From positions 42,972,001 to 43,036,000 of the forward strand of contig JARDYH010000005.1 of the NCBI GenBank assembly GCA_029215795.1: a stretch of 64,000 nucleotides of DNA. Direction: 5' to 3'. Position 1 is the stretch's first letter. The number at the start of each line of letters is the position of its first letter. The DNA comes from Anniella stebbinsi. Taxonomy: Eukaryota > Chordata > Lepidosauria > Squamata > Anniellidae. The notes beneath the pieces were generated by a model. It searched no databases. It saw only the letters and a program-made list of their open reading frames with translations, and was not told where the DNA came from. The position numbers were made by a program, and so were the translations under genes. Positions 1-9,733 of this stretch are shown piece by piece.

Positions 1-1171
1 AATGTTGGACAGATGGCAGAATATGGTCATTTTAAACAGAATGCACAAAATGTGCTTTTAGGGTCATGTGAAGCTACCCAGAATGTTACTCATCCAATAC
101 AGAAAACAAAGGGACAGTCATTTTAAAATTAAATAAATATGCTGTTCAATAAAGCCTTTTCATTCGTTTTTAAAATGCTGGGAATTCCAATGCATTTTTT
201 ATCAACGCTTATAAAAACACCCTGTTGTTGCCCAGATTTCATTTGGGATTCTTTCTTTAAAATGGTTCCTAAGACCTTGATCTAATTATGCACAAAATGG
301 TAAAGAAAGCCAAAAGATGATCCCAACCATCTTGACTTTTTGCAAGCCTCAAAGATGATGACCCACTCTCTCTAAAATCAGCAGATTAGGCGTTCTGGAA
401 GATGTCTTTTAAAATGTTCCATCTACCCCTTACCCATCTAGGCTGTGAACACATCCTTCTATAGCTCAGATAAGCATAAGCCAGGCTACAGACAGGTCAC
501 GGCCATTTTTTATCTGTCTCACCGTTCTGCAGTGATCTGCTCACAAATTTGGGCTGCTGAGATTTGCATGTCACACAGTCAAAGGGCCAAACATTCAAAT
601 CACAGCTGGGCATTAATAAATACATGATGTATCCATTCCAGAAGTCTCATTTGGGCCAAGACCAAAAAGAAAGAAAGAAAAAAGAATTCCCAAGAGGTGA
701 ACACTTAAATCATATTGAAGTGTCCGCTGTCTACAAAGGTAGCATTTAGCTTCCCAGGCCTGTTTCCTTATCAAAGAACCTATCAAGTGTCCTTTAGGGC
801 TACTAGAAAAGTCAACGCACAAGCAGAGTACCTGCCCAATGTGCCCTCCTCTTTACCCATTCTCTAATAAAGATGATTAAATTACATGTCTTTTCCTCCC
901 ATTGAAATCACAGCTCACCGCTCTGATATTAGAGCTCAGGAAATAAGGTATGACAACTTCCCTCATGAAATTTTAGAAGGCAGAGCAGGGGTCCGAAGGA
1001 CAGGCCTGCAGCTGCAGGACTGGGCTGCTCTAATTAAGAATTCACCCTGCTGAGTAAAATCTAATCTAAGTAGAACAGAAAGAGGAACTTGGTTGGTGCA
1101 AGCTGTCACCTACCTGCTCCCTCCAGCTCTCCTTCAGCCCCATGCAAGCTCCATCTCAGGCATGCTGAACT

Positions 1172-1173
<2 letters not shown>
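1..1173. other. Unique AT-rich sequence, no gene recognised
   Basis: No repeat termini, splice-flanked coding block or RNA gene was recognised. The short overlapping frames on both strands between 445 and 822 have no family resemblance and read as chance frames. Confidence 0.5.

Positions 1174-1209
<36 letters not shown>
1174..1209. repeat. (TC)n microsatellite
   Basis: An uninterrupted CT dinucleotide tract of about 36 bp is visible. Confidence 0.95.
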
Positions 1210-1210
<1 letters not shown>

Positions 1211-1249
1211 TGGAGTAGGGGAAGTTCACCTCACAAAGAGTTCCATATG

Positions 1250-1344
1250 CTCTTAGGAACATAAGAACGTCCCTCCTGAGTTAGGCCAACCATTGACCTT
1301 CTAGTACAATATCCTTTCTCTTTCAGGATCAGGGCTTTTTAGCA
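1250..1344 (-). mobile_element. CR1-like LINE 3' end fragment
   Basis: Read on the minus strand the piece ends in the TTCTTATGTTCCTAAG-type terminus seen in the other CR1 tails of this window. It is short and strongly diverged, so the family call rests mainly on that terminus. Confidence 0.5.
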
Positions 1345-1696
1345 GAAATATAGAAAAGATCAAGGGAGTCATAAAGCAATTCATCTGTTCACTGTCATTC
1401 ATGCAAGACCCCACTGCTCAGATTTTAAGGAAACAGATTAGGGTGAGATTGCTTTTCCTGGCCCTCTTGGCTAACGGTGTGCTACACTCGATGGTGTGAT
1501 TAAGCTTCTCAATTACAGCAATAACATGCAATTGAATAGATGTGTCTCATTGATAGACGATCTGCTGCCCAAGTGCTGCCTGGGCAAGAGGGTTCTGAGG
1601 ACCTGGACAGAAGCAGCAGGGCATATGGCTACAACGTAACACCTGCCTACATTTCTGCCTTCTCCAGCTATATCCTGCCAGCTCAGGTCAGCAGTC
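1345..1696. other. No feature recognised
   Basis: About 350 bp without recognisable repeat or coding signal. A 106-codon plus-strand frame starts at 1540 but runs into the adjacent MITE and has no family resemblance. Confidence 0.4.
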
Positions 1697-2215
1697 TAAG
1701 GCCCTTTCTACACCAGATGGATGTAGAGGGCTGGAGGGGCGGTGATCCTGGAAGTGCCTGCTTCCGGGATGTCGCGTTAATGCATACCAAATTGTGTGAC
1801 GACCCGGGCTCCTCCCGGGTTGTCACACATCGTGGGTGCCATTTTTTTTTTCAAAGATAGGAGAAGAGCACTCCTGCGCTCCAGCGAAAACAGTAAGTAA
1901 AAAAAATATGTGGCAAAAATGCAGGGGCCCACCACCCCGCCAGCCTAGGGATGGCAGGCTTCCTTTCCCTTCCTCTCCTGATGGGCACAGAGCTGCACGC
2001 TGTGGCTCCGTGCCCATTTTGCTGCTGCGCTTACTTGCACATAAGTGCGGCAGCACCCGGGACCGCAGAAGATTTGGGATTTTCCAGGGTTGCCTTATCC
2101 CTGGAAAATCCCATGACCGGCCCCCGGCCCCCAGGAGTCCCTGTGCATCATTTGGACTCACAGGGACCAGCCGGGGGCCATCCCAGGCGAAACGCCTGGT
2201 GTGGAAAGGGCCTAA
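1697..2215. mobile_element. Palindromic MITE with AGGCCCTTTC-type termini
   Basis: The left end TAAGGCCCTTTCTACACCAG and the right end CTGGTGTGGAAAGGGCCTAA are inverted repeats of about 20 bp with one or two mismatches. The interior is GC-rich and holds smaller hairpins, for example around 1803-1822 and 2085-2115. The right part (about 2044-2215) recurs in inverted orientation at 42113-42290 inside a CR1 element, which shows that this is an interspersed family. No clear target duplication is seen. Frames on both strands across the element mirror each other, as expected of a palindromic non-coding repeat. Confidence 0.75.
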
Positions 2216-2217
2216 AT

Positions 2218-2338
2218 CAGGGGTGTGCAGTTGTTTTGGCCGACAAATCCCATTAGCCCTAGCCAGCATAGCCAATGGTGAGGGATCATGGGAGTTGTAG
2301 GCCAAAACACCTGGAGGGCCACAAGTTGCCCAACCCTG
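2218..2338. mobile_element. Small palindromic hAT-like MITE (CAGGG...CCCTG)
   Basis: The sequence opens with CAGGGGTGTGCAGTTGTTTT and closes with CCCAACCCTG. The inner arms TTTTGGCCGACAA and TTGTAGGCCAAAA are inverted. Related copies lie at 21998-22128 and 33726-33866. It abuts the right end of the preceding MITE. Confidence 0.65.
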
Positions 2339-2732
2339 GTCTGCACATTACACTTGATACAGAGTATTACACTTGACACTAAAAATGCCTGCCCTGTGTC
2401 AAGTTCCCCATCTCTTCATAACGTTTACACATACTGACCCATGTCATGATATCATCACATCATGTCTTGTTTTTCCCACCATCATCGGCTCCAGTAAAGG
2501 GAAATGATATGTTTTCATGTGCCTAAATGTTATTGGGGGTGAGGGAGAAATCAAAATGTAGCTGCAATTTACATTATAAAGGCAAAACCACACCAGAGCA
2601 TGGCGGTTGTGATGGGGAGGCTGTGTTTTTTACTATTGTGTGCGCAATAAAGTAATACTGTCTCCTGCATTACATCTGATTTGTGATATACTTACTAAAA
2701 AGCTGGCCATCTCTGAAGTAAGTGGTTGATTC
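2339..2732. other. No feature recognised
   Basis: Ordinary AT-rich sequence with no recognised repeat end or coding signal. Confidence 0.4.
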
Positions 2733-3159
2733 ATAGGCCTGGTTCACAGGCCATGATAATCCAGATTTTTACAAAAATATTCTTGGGAGGGGGTATCTTC
2801 ATGGTGCTGAGTTGGCACCGCATTACCCCAAAACCATGTGCTTTCGCTTCTGCGGGGTTGCACCCCGTTATCCCTATGCAAAGGATAGGTTTATATAGGT
2901 CTAGGAGGGGGGAGCCACCGCTGCTGTCCCTCCCTGGCTTTTTCCACCTTACCTAGCGGGGGTTGAAGCCAGGGAAAGGGATAACCTTCCCCTAGCAAAA
3001 GGGAGACTCTTTTCCCCACAGAGGCAGTGCAGGGGCATTTCAGTGGCCATTTGGCTTGCCCCCTCCCCCCTGCCTGGGGTCACCATCCACCCAGCCATGC
3101 CTCCGATGCGATCCCAGAGCAGCAGCGACATCCTCGCCGCACTCCAGACAAGCAAGTCA
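2733..3159. other. GC-rich block, possible element fragment
   Basis: GC content rises above the surroundings, and the block starts with GGCCTGGTTCACAGGCCATG, a wording like the ends of hAT-like MITEs elsewhere in the window. No matching second end was identified, possibly because a larger element is inserted directly to the right. Confidence 0.3.
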
Positions 3160-4097
3160 GTGAAAATTAGGGATGTGCACGCCCAAAACTATCGTATCGT
3201 TATCAGAATTTTGGACCAAAAAAATTATCATCTCCGATAATATCGTAGGTGACCGTATCATATCGTATCTATACCGTTTCTCCATTTTGCCCTAGAGAGT
3301 TGATGTTTTAGTCAGAGAAAGGCCTAAAACTTCTTAATTTTCCAAGTTACAGGTTTGAAACTTGGTCACAGTGCAGACTGAGTGTTGCTAGTCTTGTGTG
3401 CCAAATTTTACAACAATCGGTGCAAGCATTACTCAGAAGTAAGTTTTCAAATACACTGTTTCAGGTGGCTGAAATGTGGTCCTTTTTCAAGGGACATCAT
3501 CGTCCAGTACTCATGGGCATCTTACAGATGGCCTTGAGGGGACTCATCTGTGCCCAATTTCAGATGCACAGCTGCAGTCGTTACTCAGCTCTCAACAACA
3601 TGCACTGTTTCCGCCGGTAATGCACTCCATGCTGCTGAGACTTATAGGTATATTATAAATACAATGAACTTTCAAAACCTGTAGATAAACCTAGGCAGGA
3701 TGGATCCCACCAAACCTAAAAAAACTTAAAAGGATATTATTATTATCCGCGCCTATGCGTGCATGGCACAGTGAGTGGACGCATTCCGCTGCAGTAGAAC
3801 TGCTGCCTTGTCTCTAGATTAGGCCATGCATTTCTAAGTACAAATGAAATAATAAAAGGATTGGGGGGTAGGGGAATAGCATGGGCGTTACAGTTGTTTT
3901 AGCCAGCCTTAGCAGGCAGAGCCTCATTGGGCCAGGAGATACCCCAACTAGCGAGGAAACCTGGAGGATCCTATCAAAACAACCCTCACGCACTGCCTTG
4001 ACCTCATCGTGCTTGAAAATTAAAACACCATCCCCGTGCAGCAGGTGGGCAGTTCTTCATGCCAGAGCTGCACACATTGGCTGGAGCAGAGGGAATA

Positions 4098-4215
4098 GTC
4101 ACGTTCGGGGTAGGCACTTAGCGAAATTAATATAAGTCACGTTCAGGGTAGAGGTAGGCACTTTGCCGAATTAATATAAGTCACAGTCATTCAGGGTAGA
4201 GGTAGGCACATTGCC
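4098..4215. repeat. Tandem repeat, about 50-60 bp unit
   Basis: The block GGTAGGCACTT..GAATTAATATAAGTCAC is repeated two to three times with small indels. It lies inside the 3168-6046 element. Confidence 0.75.
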
Positions 4216-4363
4216 TGGACCAGAATCTCAAAAAGAAAAAAAAAAGGAAATACGTGAGGGAGATGCTTCTGCAGTCCCTCAGTAACGGACTCCATGACCC
4301 AGGGATGTAGTGATGAAAAATAATAATACAGGAATCTCTCAACTCAAGGCTCCCTATAGCAAT

Positions 4364-4525
4364 CCCTCCAGACTGGAAACATTGGCTGGAGCAGCGTCTT
4401 TCAAAAAGAAATAAAATGTGTGAGAGGGATGCTTTTGCTTTGCAGCCCCTCACTAAAGCAGTCCCACCAGACTGGAAACATTGGCTGAAGCAGCGTCTTT
4501 CAAAAAGAAATCAAATGTGTGAGAG
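4364..4525. repeat. Tandem repeat, about 105 bp unit, two copies
   Basis: CAGACTGGAAACATTGGCTG..GCAGCGTCTTTCAAAAAGAAAT..AATGTGTGAGAGGGA occurs at about 4370 and again at about 4470. A more degraded related block lies near 4220-4300. Confidence 0.8.
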
Positions 4526-4804
4526 GGAGAGACAGCCACCCCAGAACTGTCCCCAGCAGCAACAGCATCTCTCCTAGAGCCAGAGCCACCTTGCCCAAGG
4601 CGCGCCTTAGAGCTGCGTTTCATACTGGTACAAAGTGATTGAAAATGAAATTATTATTTATATTAATAACAATCCTTTGCAAAGAGTTTGTGTGCTGCTT
4701 TGACTAGAGAATGTGTAGTGTTATCCTGTGTAGCAGGCTACAGGACGCACCAGAACACTCACAGTCAATCAAGCAAACACACACACCCAGAGAGAGAGGG
4801 AGAT

Positions 4805-4807
<3 letters not shown>

Positions 4808-4845
<38 letters not shown>

Positions 4846-4980
4846 TATTTATTACCCGCCTCTCCCAACGGATTGAGGTGGGGAACAGCATTAAACACAA
4901 AATACAAAACTGATTAAAAGCACATAAAACCAATACATCATTAAAATACCAATAAAACACTTTAAAATTCATCTGGGTGA
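4808..4980 (-). mobile_element. L2-like LINE 3' tail with (TA)n
   Basis: Read on the minus strand, the segment matches almost word for word the 3' untranslated tail of the LINE ending at 18606: the frame opening MNFKVFYW, the CGTTGGGAGAGGCGGGTAATAAATAAA block, then a microsatellite. Here the terminal microsatellite is (TA)n at 4808-4842; at 18606 it is (TTA)n. It is a severely 5'-truncated copy inserted in the 3168-6046 element. Confidence 0.85.
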
Positions 4981-5487
4981 ATTCATATATTTGAATTCAT
5001 ATATTTATGGGTGAATTCATATATTTAAAGAAAGTTAAACAGGGAAGAGGACAAAACACACTCCCTCAGTCACAGTACCCCCACTCATGCTAACCTAACC
5101 CTTCAATCAAACCAACCAAAAAACATATAAGAAATTAAAAACTACAACTCAAACACACAAGCAACGCGCAGCCAAACGAACCTGAGACACAAAGATGCAA
5201 GACTACAATAAATCTCTAACAATTTGCCACCAAGTAACTAAGACCCAGGAGCGAGGACAGAGCTCCAACAAAATCCACCCTTCTCCCCTCAACGCCTAAC
5301 TCCCAACAGAGCTGGAACACCAAGTGTGGGGGTTTTATGCGGGGATATCCTTAGCCCTCCTCCAACATTGTGATTGGAGCCTGCTGGAATCCTTGCTGCA
5401 CGACTGGTCACTGTCTCATCAAGCACACCCCACCTTCTAGCTCCATCCATGTGGCGGAAAAGAGAAACAGACTTCCGATAAAATGAT

Positions 5488-5726
5488 AGCATACGATAAT
5501 TACTGTAGGATTTTTTATCGTCTCCGATAATTATCGTAGGCTTCCCTATCGTATCGTTATCGTTAATTGTATGCACGATTAGGGATGTGTATCATATCGT
5601 TAAAATGTATGATAATGATATGATAAGGTCGTTATCGTGCATGTGTTTAACGATGACGATACGATAGAAAAACCTGCGATAATCATCGGAGACGATAATT
5701 TCCGGGCGATTCTATCATTTTATCGG
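5488..5726. repeat. Inverted pair of hAT subterminal repeats
   Basis: The reverse complement of 5488-5575 resembles 5630-5726 through shared blocks such as ACGATACGATAG and ATCGGAGACGATAA. The junction TAGGGATGTG at 5580 lies between the arms. Confidence 0.65.
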
Positions 5727-5829
5727 ATTGCCATATAAATATACCTATAACTTCTGTATTTTAAAAGTTAGAGGCTTGAAACTTGGTCACAGTGCTTATG
5801 AAGTATGCCTAAGTATGTGTATGAAATTT

Positions 5830-5996
5830 GAGATCGATCCCTCCAACCCTTGATTTTATATGAATTTTTTAAAGATCATTTCCGTTCTGACAGGTCTGAA
5901 TGAACGCACGTGGCGAGCTGTCATTCTGATCTGTCAGAACTGAAACGATCTTTAATAAATTCATATAAAATCGAGGGTTGGAAGGATCGATCTCAT
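5830..5996. repeat. Long inverted repeat (hairpin), arms about 70 bp
   Basis: TTGAGATCGATCCCTCCAAC..TTTTATATGAATT..AAAGATC at 5830-5877 is answered by the inverted AACGATCTTTAATAAATTC..GGGTTGGAAGGATCGATCTC at 5945-5995. The loop near 5905-5920 separates the arms. Confidence 0.8.
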
Positions 5997-6046
5997 ATTT
6001 GGCACATATGTGTAGCAACATTTTAACAATACGATACACATCCCTA

Positions 6047-6571
6047 TTGAAAATCCCCAACTTTTTTATTTCAGAGGAAAACCCCAGGATGCCTTTGTGG
6101 TGGCTTCTGCATCATATAATCAACACCACACCACTGTGCACCCACCCCAGGGCTTTCGTCATGTGTAGACAGCCCCTGGGTTATCATGAATGAGGCAGCC
6201 CAGACCCTTCCACTGCAGACAAGAGTGGCTAAAGCTTCTGTCTGTAATTTGGTTAGCATTACTTGCAAACTAGAATCTTTGCCTTGTCTCTCTCCTCCAA
6301 CCTTGGAACTACAGGAAATTTCTCAGGCCTGTCAGGGGAGAGAGAAGCCAGACTTCTTGGTTTGCATGTAACACTATACAAACTACAGACGGAAGGTCTG
6401 TGGTTTGTTTAGCCACTTCTACTTGCAGCAGAAGCAATCAGGCAGCATACAGCAGCATGTGCCCTCGTTCAAAGAAAAGCTGGGTTGTTATGACATGAAA
6501 ACTAGCCCACAATCTGCCTAGGATACTCTATCCATTGTACTGTTCTGATTCACAAGTAGTGCTGTATCTGT
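6047..6571. other. No feature recognised
   Basis: After the TTGAAAAT target copy there is unique sequence with no recognised repeat or coding block. Confidence 0.4.
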
Positions 6572-7188
6572 GGGCTAATCTACACCTGCAGCTCTTTCAT
6601 AATGGAAGGGGCATGCTCCTGCATGTTCCCCACTTCAGCGATAGTCCCTTACGGGGCACACGTGACAGATCTTTCCTGCAATTGCAGGAGTGCTGTTGCA
6701 GGAGCACATGTGTGGCAGTTCCGTTTGTGTATCGGTAGAAGTGGAGGGGGCTAGGCAGATGGCTATGGGCACAGGATTTTTTTTAATGAGTTGTTAGGGA
6801 TGTTCATGAGCACAGCGACACATGGGGGGATAGGAACTCTGTTGAATATGCACTCCTGCACGGAGATATGTTTGTATTTTAAAAAATCACCCACACTCGG
6901 CAGTAACACCGATACACATGCAAATGCCCCTCACAGCTGATTGGCTGTTCGCTGAGCCCAGAACTCCCATCGAGCAGCAACAACCTCACAAGGGGGGGGG
7001 GGGCACACCGCAAATGTCCTTCGGAATGGAAGCAAGAGAGCAAAAAAAACCAACAAAAGCAGTCAGAGATATTCCTGAATAAATGAAAGGTGGAGCCGAG
7101 ATCACCGCAGGAACAGGTGAACGTCATGTGCCATGTGAGTGACAAATGTGATACAATCCTTCAATAAACGGCTGGTGTAGACGCCTCC
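6572..7188 (+). mobile_element. 0.6-kb non-autonomous element, family copy 1
   Basis: The left end GGGCTAATCTACACC and the right end GGTGTAGACGCCTCC are imperfect inverted repeats. The interior follows the same order of blocks as 40030-40647 and, inverted, 57003-57678: a GTTGCAGGAG block, an ATCGGTAGAAGTGG block, a GCGACA/AACA block, GGCTGTTCGCTGAGCC, and GAGATCACCGCAGGAACAGGTGAACGTCATG near the right end. No coding frame is shared between copies, so this is a non-autonomous DNA-transposon-like family. Strand is arbitrary and only shows relative orientation. Confidence 0.75.
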
Positions 7189-7308
7189 TTTGTTTCACTT
7201 ATCACATTCCTAGTGCGTTATTTGAGGAGTATAAAGCAGAGATCAAAGAGCCAAACTGCATGTTATGCTGAGGCTTATCTTGTTATGACTCCACTATAGG
7301 TGCGTGTG

Positions 7309-7563
7309 GCCCTGATTTGGATTGGAAGCACTGCGCTCAGGGAGAGGATTAAACATTCCCCCCAACCATTTTCCCCTGAAATTCCCGCCAATGGGATGAG
7401 TGGGTGTTTGTTTAAAAAAACACCCCAAACCTTTATTGACTGCAATGGAGACGTTTTTCTCCCCTCCACGTCCTGGGAAGGGAGGATTTCAGTGGGGAAA
7501 TGGATCAGAGGAAGTTTAATCCTTCTCTCCCAGAGCACAGTGGTTCTGGTCTGAATTGGGGCC
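7309..7563. mobile_element. MITE with about 48-bp terminal inverted repeats
   Basis: The left arm 7309-7355 (GGCCCTGATTTGGATTGG..GGGAGAGGATTAAAC) is the inverse of the right arm 7516-7563 (GTTTAATCC..CTCTCCC..AATTGGGGCC) with scattered mismatches. The opposite-strand frames over it mirror each other. A target duplication is not convincing. Confidence 0.75.
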
Positions 7564-8412
7564 ATGCATGCTTACGCTTGATTAAAAAAATGTCTCAGTT
7601 ACATCCTATATGATTAGGGTCATATGTCGTTTGGCTCTCAGAGAACTATACTGTAAATATACATTTTTTTTCTCCTTCCCACTTTACACTTTGCACAAAA
7701 TCACCTACAATAGGTTACGGAATATTGCCAAGTTTTTTTCAAGCATCTGTGTGTTAGCCTGAATCCAAGTGGACGCTCTTTAGGCCTGTTCTCCCTTTTA
7801 TGCCATTATTATTTCTTTAATTAGGCTGTCAGTCACCCAAAAATACCTGGAGAAGATTCACACACATAATGGTGGATGGCAGTGGGATGTCATCACAAGC
7901 TTGTTATTCCATCTGGAACAGAGATTACTGGAGCTTAAGAAATACATCACTGGCTATTCACAGAGGTTGCAATGGAGCCAGGACAGATGAAAGATCAAGG
8001 GCACTGGAGGGGGGTTGGGGAGTCCACAAAAAGGCACCATCAGATCTCATAACTTTACAACCAAACATTCAGGACCTTACAGCTATCACTCCAGGCTTGC
8101 TGAAAGACTAAGACAAACTGAGGTGTAGTTGGACCATTATGCTGTTTTGTAAGATAAATTCTCATACTGTTTTGTACATGCTGAATAGAAAGCAAATTGG
8201 TTTTTCAGTAGCTTTTGGATCCTTAGCCATTTAAGTGTATACAATCATTCCACATACGTGTCAATCACAGGCAAGACATAATTGATAGGTTCAAAGGGGA
8301 CAGAATCATTAACATTTTTAGACGGGTAAGTTCAGTTTGGTCTAGACTATAAAATGGCAACGATATTTCCCTATTCCACTGAGTTGTAGTTAAGATAAAA
8401 CTTGCCCTATAC

Positions 8413-8413
<1 letters not shown>
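7564..8413. other. No feature recognised
   Basis: Unique sequence. An 80-codon plus-strand frame at 7869-8111 has no recognisable family and no splice context that would support it. Confidence 0.4.

Positions 8414-8445
<32 letters not shown>
8414..8445. repeat. (GA)n microsatellite
   Basis: An uninterrupted GA tract of about 32 bp. Confidence 0.95.
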
Positions 8446-8446
<1 letters not shown>

Positions 8447-9267
8447 CACAGTAAGCGTGAACTGGAAAAAAAGCATTCAACCATGTTAAAGGGGTAATGG
8501 GGGGGGGGGTGTAATTCTAACATTCATAAATTGAAAATGTTTCACCAATCTTCCTGAAATTTACCTGTGCTGGAAAGAAATGTTGGTTTTACATAACCTG
8601 AAAATTACCAGAAGATTGGTGAAAGATTGAGGGAAGGATGGCAGTTTAAATTAGAAAAGAAAAAAAAACCCTCTCTGAATCAGAATGATTGATAATTATG
8701 ACTGGTGGTTATTTATGTCATGGATTTTTTGGGGGGAAAATAAGCCCTTACTAAGTAATCCAGTGGTGGTGTCTTCTTCCTCCTTCCTTGCAGTTTGTGG
8801 AATAGCTTTCCTTTTTAAAAAATTCCCTTTGGGTGATTTTTAATGAATATTTTTTCATCGTATTCAAGTGAATGCAAAGGTCTTCTCTTCAAGCATGGCA
8901 CAAGACATGCTCAGTACCGTCGCTCTCCCCCTCCCTCCTGCCTCAGCCAGATTAGAATGTTGAAAATAAAATGGCCGCCTGCCTCCTCTAGCCTTACTGG
9001 AATTCTCTTAGTTATTATTCCTTATTATGATTGTTGGGTTTTAGTTTAACCACTAAGCAGCCTGGTTTCAGACCCTACCACAAGGAAGCTATGGAATTGA
9101 CTGGGACTGAAACTTTAGTTCATAAGCAGGCCTGGCTTTCTGAGAAGCAGACTCAGACTGCTTCTTGCCTCCCTTTTGAGAGAAGAAGAGTTCTCTTTTC
9201 TCTTTTGGAACGTGCTTTCCCTTGGCTTTGAGAGTATTTTGGGCTATCTTTTCTCTGGATCCATGAT
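8446..9267. other. Unique sequence with one short inverted repeat
   Basis: The only structure noticed is an inverted pair, TTTCACCAATCTTC near 8540 and GAAGATTGGTGAAA near 8612. No gene or known repeat was recognised up to the DIRS boundary. Confidence 0.4.
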
Positions 9268-9270
9268 AAA

Positions 9271-9474
9271 TGCAGGTTGCTTACCTGTAACTGTAGTTCT
9301 TCGAATGGTCATCTGTGCATTCACACACTATGGGCTCGCGCCGGCGCCGAGCCTCCTCGGAAAAAACTTCTCTAGCCTAGACTCTTTTGGCGGGAACCCC
9401 TCCCCCCACCGCCCTATCGCGCATGCTCGGGTTCCCGCTTACCTCAGTTCTATGAGACCGTTATTGCCTCGCGA
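9271..9474. repeat. DIRS inverted terminal repeat, 3' side of the element
   Basis: From CACACACTATGGGCTC (about 9322) to GCCTCGCG (about 9473) it is the inverse of the right-hand repeat, sharing ACTTCTCTAGCCTAGACTCT, TTGGCGGGAAC and CATGCTCGGGTTCCCGCTTA. The outer 50 bp (TGCAGGTTGCTTACCTGTAA...) are specific to this end and are matched by the first half of the internal complementary region. Confidence 0.92.
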
Positions 9475-9591
9475 ACTAGATAAATAGGTAAATACAAAGA
9501 TATAGAAAAACAACACTTGAGCATTCATGCGCAATAGTGCTCCCTATGACCAGGCAAAAACAGCTAGGCCATGAGGGGACGGTGGGAGATT

Positions 9592-9687
9592 TGTGTGAAT
9601 GCACAGATGACCACTCGAAGAACTACAGTTACAGGTAAGCAACCTGCATTTCTTCTTCGTGGTCTCTGTGCATCACACACTATGGAC
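9592..9687. other. DIRS internal complementary region
   Basis: 9592-9648 is the reverse complement of the left terminus 9271-9327 with about one mismatch (ACTCG for ATTCG). 9649-9687 is the reverse complement of the right terminus 15309-15347 (TTCTTCTTCGTGGTCTCTGT against CATGAAGAAGAA). The two outer ends are therefore fused head to tail inside the element. In the DIRS1 model such a region templates completion of the ends and forms the circular intermediate used by the recombinase. Confidence 0.93.
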
Positions 9688-9733
9688 GATTAACTAGCAA
9701 GCACTTACCGGAGGTGGGTTGAGCCGCTGTTTA

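Larger units (their letters stand above)
3168..6046. mobile_element. Composite hAT-like non-autonomous element, 2.9 kb
   Basis: The left end TAGGGATGTGCAC and the right end GATACACATCCCTA share a perfect 10-bp terminal inverted repeat. The flanking 8-mers are GTGAAAAT (3160-3167) and TTGAAAAT (6047-6054), a 7-of-8 target duplication as expected of hAT transposition. Subterminal DNA is rich in degenerate ATCGTATCG/CGATAATATCG repeats. A second copy of the terminus (TAGGGATGTGTATC) lies inside at 5580, so the element is nested or chimeric. The interior has no transposase frame; it contains tandem repeats (4098-4215, 4364-4525), an L2 tail and a long inverted repeat. Confidence 0.72.

Noticed and set aside
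1823..2305. 160- and 154-codon frames on opposite strands
   Set aside because: They lie within a palindromic MITE and are mirror images of each other.
4098..4525. CRISPR-like array
   Set aside because: Units are contiguous minisatellites without unique spacers, in vertebrate DNA.
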